Origin: Ollibium composti
GTDB lineage: Bacteria; Pseudomonadota; Alphaproteobacteria; Rhizobiales; Rhizobiaceae
Direction of reading: 5' to 3'
DNA length: 64,000 nt
NCBI RefSeq assembly: GCF_004801285.1
Contig: NZ_SSNY01000001.1
Location: 620,001 to 684,000 of the forward strand
In this document: in pieces, positions 60,829 to 64,000 of the stretch
How positions within the stretch are numbered: position 1 is the first letter of the stretch
How the letters are laid out: the number at the start of each line of letters is the position of its first letter
Notes under the pieces: generated by a model
Told to the model about the DNA's origin: nothing
Database searches by the model: none
The model's input: the letters and a program-made list of their open reading frames with translations, nothing else
Position numbers and translations under genes: made by a program

Positions 60829-61806
60829 TCAGGGCACAAGGATCGTCGTCCCGGTGGTGCGGCGCGCCTCGAGGTCAGCATGCGCCTTGGCGGCATCCTT
60901 CAGCGCATAGCGCTGGTTGATCCGCACTTCGACCGCCCCGCTGGCAACGACATCGAACAGCGCCTTGGCGGACGCCACGAGGTCTTCGCGCTTCGCCACG
61001 TAGACGAACAGCGTCGGCCGGGTGATGTAGAGCGAGCCCTTCTGCGACAGGACGCCGAGATTGAACGGCGGCACGGGACCGGACGACTGGCCGAACAGCG
61101 CCAGCAGCCCAAGCGGCTTCAGGCAGTCCAGCGACCCTTCGAAGGTGTCCTTGCCGACCGAATCGTAGACGACTTCGCACTTTTGCCCATTGGTGATGCG
61201 CGCCACCTCAGCGACGAAATCCTGTTCGCGATAGTTGATGACGTGGTCGTAGCCGTGCGACTTGGCAAGCGCCACTTTGTCGGCCGAACCGGCTGTGCCG
61301 ATGGTGACGGCGCCGATGTGCCTGGCCCATTGGCCGGCGAGCAGGCCAACGCCGCCGGCCGCCGCATGGAACAGGATCGTGTCACCGGCCTTCACCTTAT
61401 AGGTGCGGTTCAGCAGATATTCCGCCGTCATGCCCTTCAGCATCATGGCGGCGGCCTGCTCGTCGGTGATGCCGTCGGGCACCTTGACCAGCCGATCGGC
61501 GGCGATGACGCGCTGCTCGGCATAGGCGCCGATGTTGACGGCGTAGGCGACACGATCGCCCGGCTTCAGCCAGTCGACACCCTCGCCGACCTCGATCACC
61601 ACGCCTGCGCCCTCCCCGCCCGGCACCAGCGGAAAGCCGTTGGGTGCGGGATAAAGACCGGTGCGGAAATAGACGTCGATGAAGTTCAGGCCGATGGCGG
61701 TGTGGCGGATCAGCGCCTGGCCCGGCCCCGGCCGGCCGGGATCGGCCTCCTCGAAGGTCAGGACTTCAGGGCCGCCATGGGCGTGGATGCGGATCGCTTT
61801 GGACAT
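60829..61806 (-). CDS. qor: NADPH:quinone reductase (zinc-free MDR family)
   Basis: A 325-aa medium-chain dehydrogenase/reductase. It starts MSKAIRIHAHGGPEVLTFEE. The cofactor region is FHAAAGGVGLLAGQWARHIG. YFRTGLYPAPNGFPLVPGGE is the Qor-type signature, and no zinc-binding Cys/His set is seen. It reduces quinones with NADPH. It lies 3 bp after the pcs stop on the same strand, so it is probably co-transcribed with pcs. Confidence 0.93.
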   Translation of the reverse strand: MSKAIRIHAHGGPEVLTFEEADPGRPGPGQALIRHTAIGLNFIDVYFRTGLYPAPNGFPLVPGGEGAGVVIEVGEGVDWLKPGDRVAYAVNIGAYAEQRVIAADRLVKVPDGITDEQAAAMMLKGMTAEYLLNRTYKVKAGDTILFHAAAGGVGLLAGQWARHIGAVTIGTAGSADKVALAKSHGYDHVINYREQDFVAEVARITNGQKCEVVYDSVGKDTFEGSLDCLKPLGLLALFGQSSGPVPPFNLGVLSQKGSLYITRPTLFVYVAKREDLVASAKALFDVVASGAVEVRINQRYALKDAAKAHADLEARRTTGTTILVP

Positions 61807-61809
61807 GGA

Positions 61810-62649
61810 TCAGGCTTTCTTCGCGCCGAGTTTGGGAAACAGCTGCATGACGCCGCCGATGAAGAACAGGTAGAGGCCGGTCACCGTGATGCCGACCTTG
61901 GTGAAGATGCCGACCTGTTCGCCGAGCACGCCGATCTGGTTGTAGAACTGCGCCATCGCGGATTGCGCCAGCGCCAGCGCACCGAAGGCACACCAGAGCA
62001 GCGTCATGCCGAGATTGATCGAACGCAACCGCACCACCCGCACCGGATGGATGAAGTTCATCGGCACGAAGGTGAGGATGCCCGCAATGACCACGATCGC
62101 GAACGACGTCCATTGGCCCGGCTCGATGACGAACAGGGTGAAGACCACCATGTTCCACACCACCGGGAAGCCCTTGAAGAAGTTCTCCTTCGTCTTCATG
62201 CCGGTGTCGGCATAGTAGATGGCGCTCGACACCACGATGATCGCCGCCGACAGGAAGGAAAGCCCCTCGCCCATGAAACCGCGCTGGTAGAGCGCGAAGG
62301 CGGGGATCATCACGTAGGTGACGTAGTCGATGATGTTGTCGAGTAGTTCGCCCGACCATGTCGGCAGGATTTCCTTCACTTCCAGCTTGCGTGCCACGGG
62401 ACCGTCGATGCCGTCGACCAGCAGCGCCAGCCCGAGCCACCAGAACATCGCCGTCCAGCGCTCCTCGCTCGCCGCCACGAGCGAGACGAAAGCGAGGAAC
62501 GAGCCCGATGCGGTGAGAAGGTGCACCGAAAAGGCGCGCGCCTGCGGCCAGGTCACCTTCTTTTTCGGGCGCGGAATGCGCTCGGCGATCTGCTTGGCCT
62601 TCGCCTTGGCCCTCTCGCCCGGCCGGGCTTTCGTGGTGTTCTTGCTCAC
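61810..62649 (-). CDS. pcs: phosphatidylcholine synthase
   Basis: A 279-aa inner-membrane CDP-alcohol phosphatidyltransferase that joins choline to CDP-diacylglycerol. The signature DGxxGxxARx8GxxLDxxxD is seen in LLVDGIDGPVARKLEVKEIL and WSGELLDNIIDYVTY. About seven to eight helices follow a basic cytosolic N-terminus (RPGERAKAKAKQIAERI). The GTG at 62649 overlaps the stop of the DUF1326 gene (GTGA). This enzyme makes phosphatidylcholine in rhizobia and Brucella. Confidence 0.93.
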   Translation of the reverse strand: MSKNTTKARPGERAKAKAKQIAERIPRPKKKVTWPQARAFSVHLLTASGSFLAFVSLVAASEERWTAMFWWLGLALLVDGIDGPVARKLEVKEILPTWSGELLDNIIDYVTYVMIPAFALYQRGFMGEGLSFLSAAIIVVSSAIYYADTGMKTKENFFKGFPVVWNMVVFTLFVIEPGQWTSFAIVVIAGILTFVPMNFIHPVRVVRLRSINLGMTLLWCAFGALALAQSAMAQFYNQIGVLGEQVGIFTKVGITVTGLYLFFIGGVMQLFPKLGAKKA

Positions 62650-63260
62650 GGTCCGCGCCAATCCAGCTTGCAGATTTCGGCCGAACGGCCGGCGAAATTC
62701 CAATTGCGGCCGAAGGCGCGCATCTTCGAGCGGTCCGATTTCGCCACGATGATCTCGGGCGCGATCCAGTATTGCGAGTTCTGGATGACGGTGTCGCGCT
62801 CGCTGTCCTTGCCGGCGATCGGCGTCACCGCCCCGTCGATGATCTTCGGGATCTGGAAGACACGCGTCTTGCCCTCGGTCTCATAGGTGACGGGCACCTG
62901 CTCGACACCGAGGAATTTGCCGACCAGGATCGACAGCAGCGATGTCGTGCCGCCGGCCTTGCCGGTGAAGATATTGGTGAGAGCCTTGGTGGCGTAAACC
63001 GAAGCGCGCTTGTCGATGAACAGACCGGCCGTCCAGTTGCCGCGGCTCATGTAGCCCGGAATTTCCATCACCAGCCCGAGATTGAGGCCCGACAGATCGG
63101 TATCGCCGAAATGGCCGGCGTCGATGCGGAACCCGGCCCAGGTCTGGCAATAGCCCTCGGTTGGCGGATGATTGCCCAACGACAAGACGCAAGGGCAAAA
63201 AACCGTGCAATTGCAGGAGAGTACAAGCTCTCCTTTCATCGCCCAGCTTGGCTTGGACAT
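62646..63260 (-). CDS. DUF1326 domain-containing Cys-rich protein
   Basis: A 204-aa protein of unknown function. The N-terminus MKGELVLSCNCTVFCPCVLS carries a CxCx3CxC cluster, with a further Cys in EGYCQTWAGF, suggesting metal binding. The rest looks like beta-rich soluble protein, with GLFIDKRASVYATKALTNIF and TGKAGGTTSLLS. The ATG at 63260 is chosen because GGGGA lies 6 nt upstream. It lies 15 bp after the DUF2182 gene and overlaps pcs, so the three appear to be one operon. Confidence 0.88.
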   Translation of the reverse strand: MSKPSWAMKGELVLSCNCTVFCPCVLSLGNHPPTEGYCQTWAGFRIDAGHFGDTDLSGLNLGLVMEIPGYMSRGNWTAGLFIDKRASVYATKALTNIFTGKAGGTTSLLSILVGKFLGVEQVPVTYETEGKTRVFQIPKIIDGAVTPIAGKDSERDTVIQNSQYWIAPEIIVAKSDRSKMRAFGRNWNFAGRSAEICKLDWRGP

Positions 63261-63275
63261 AGGCATTCCCCGATC

Positions 63276-64000
63276 TCAGTGGGACACTACAAGCAGCATC
63301 GCGGCCCACACAAGCAGTATCGTGCCGGCCACCCGGCTGGTCCACCGCCCTTCTACCTGCTTTTCGACCAGTGCAAACAGGCCGATGAGCGCCATCCAGA
63401 AGATGTTGGTCACGCCGACGGCGAACATCACCAGCATCAACGCCCAGCAGCAGCCGAGGCACCAGACGCCCTGTTCCAGCCCGAGCCGGAAAATCCGCGC
63501 CGGCCGGTCGCTCCAGCGGGCGAAAAGCGTGGAGAAAGGGTTGCGGCATCTGGTCAGGCAGGCCTGCTTGAGGTTGCTGAACTGATAGATGCCCGCAATG
63601 GCGAGTGCTGCCGCGCCCGCGAGACCGGAAATCGGATCGAGCAGCCGGCCTTCCGGCGCAATGTACCTGACTACCAACGTCACCGCCGCGAAAGCGATCG
63701 ACGCGGCAAGCCAGATCGTCAGGTAGCCACCCGTCAGAACCAGCGGATGGACGACTAGTTCGCCCTTGGCGCGGGCGGTATCTGCAATCTCGCAATAAGT
63801 GCGGATCATCGGCGCGGCCGAGGGCAGCATGGCCGCAATCGCCATCAGGAACCACATGAGGACCAAAGCCGAGGCTTCCGCACCGAACCAGCCGCCATTC
63901 ACCGGCAGTGGCGTCAGGCACAGCGCCGCGAAGCGCTCGAGCACGTCCGGAAGCGGCAGCGACGGCAGAAATCGCAACAGGAAGTCCCCGGGAGCGCCGG
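63276..64000 (-). CDS. DUF2182 membrane protein, N-terminus cut by window edge
   Basis: At least 241 codons are open to the right edge; the true start is probably outside the window. About six to seven hydrophobic helices are seen. Cysteine pairs occur in QACLTRCRNPFSTLFARW and GVWCLGCCWALMLVM. These match the DUF2182 family, described as predicted metal-binding membrane proteins, which usually sits beside DUF1326. Transport or delivery of a metal is plausible but unproven. Confidence 0.85.
   Translation of the reverse strand, partial: GAPGDFLLRFLPSLPLPDVLERFAALCLTPLPVNGGWFGAEASALVLMWFLMAIAAMLPSAAPMIRTYCEIADTARAKGELVVHPLVLTGGYLTIWLAASIAFAAVTLVVRYIAPEGRLLDPISGLAGAAALAIAGIYQFSNLKQACLTRCRNPFSTLFARWSDRPARIFRLGLEQGVWCLGCCWALMLVMFAVGVTNIFWMALIGLFALVEKQVEGRWTSRVAGTILLVWAAMLLVVSH

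Overview
This is a chromosomal window from a high-GC alphaproteobacterium of the Hyphomicrobiales (Rhizobiales), most likely Phyllobacteriaceae (Mesorhizobium/Aminobacter-like). The evidence is recognition of protein families and gene order, not a database search. It includes a BA14K-family protein, a phosphatidylcholine synthase of the CDP-alcohol type, PopZ, an EcfG-type general-stress promoter, GTTC-N7-GTTC LexA boxes, GyrA with Ala at the quinolone position, and the blocks rlpA-dacA-tmk-holB-metG-tatD and gyrA/coaD/ppi/ppi/queA/tgt. Most of the window is core genome. I see no phage, insertion sequence, CRISPR array or replication origin. Three tRNA genes are present (Lys-TTT, Cys-GCA, Asn-GTT).

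Layout. 1-7 kb, all leftward: rlpA, dacA, tmk, holB, metG, tatD and a partial MBL-fold hydrolase (cell wall, nucleotide supply, clamp loader). 7-11 kb: tRNA-Lys, a secreted BA14K protein behind an EcfG promoter, a GlpR-type repressor and a PLP decarboxylase. 10.7-14.8 kb: a four-gene operon for a circularly permuted ATP-grasp protein, an alpha-E protein, a transglutaminase-like protein and the proteasome-like Anbu protein. An inverted pair of 8-bp tandem repeats lies inside this operon. 15-23 kb: tgt, queA, two cyclophilins, coaD and an HWE histidine kinase, interrupted by a GFA protein, a DHFR-like protein and a frameshifted YdcZ transporter. 23-32.5 kb: gyrA, marC, osmC, then ssb and uvrA, each with its own LexA box.

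32.5-38 kb: a hairpin-rich leader, a DUF72 protein, PopZ, a TolC-like outer membrane factor, a Pcm-like methyltransferase and two tRNAs. 38-43 kb: an RND pump with its adaptor, then two very small proteins. 43-50 kb: 5-formyl-THF cyclo-ligase, an Lrp regulator divergent from alanine dehydrogenase, and the coupled cluster cysK-like/alaX/sseA/GNAT. 50-56 kb: SDR, DEAD-box helicase, acyl-CoA carboxylase beta subunit, TerC and RimO. 56-60.7 kb: a complete BMP-type nucleoside ABC importer. 60.8-64 kb: quinone oxidoreductase, phosphatidylcholine synthase, and the Cys-rich DUF1326 and DUF2182 pair.

The best candidates for poorly described biology are the Anbu/ATP-grasp/alpha-E/transglutaminase operon with its repeat element, the DUF1326-DUF2182-pcs cluster, and the structured region before the DUF72 gene. 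At residue level, Tgt has lost three of its four zinc ligands and DacA has lost two of its three penicillin-binding motifs. All functions are inferred from sequence alone.
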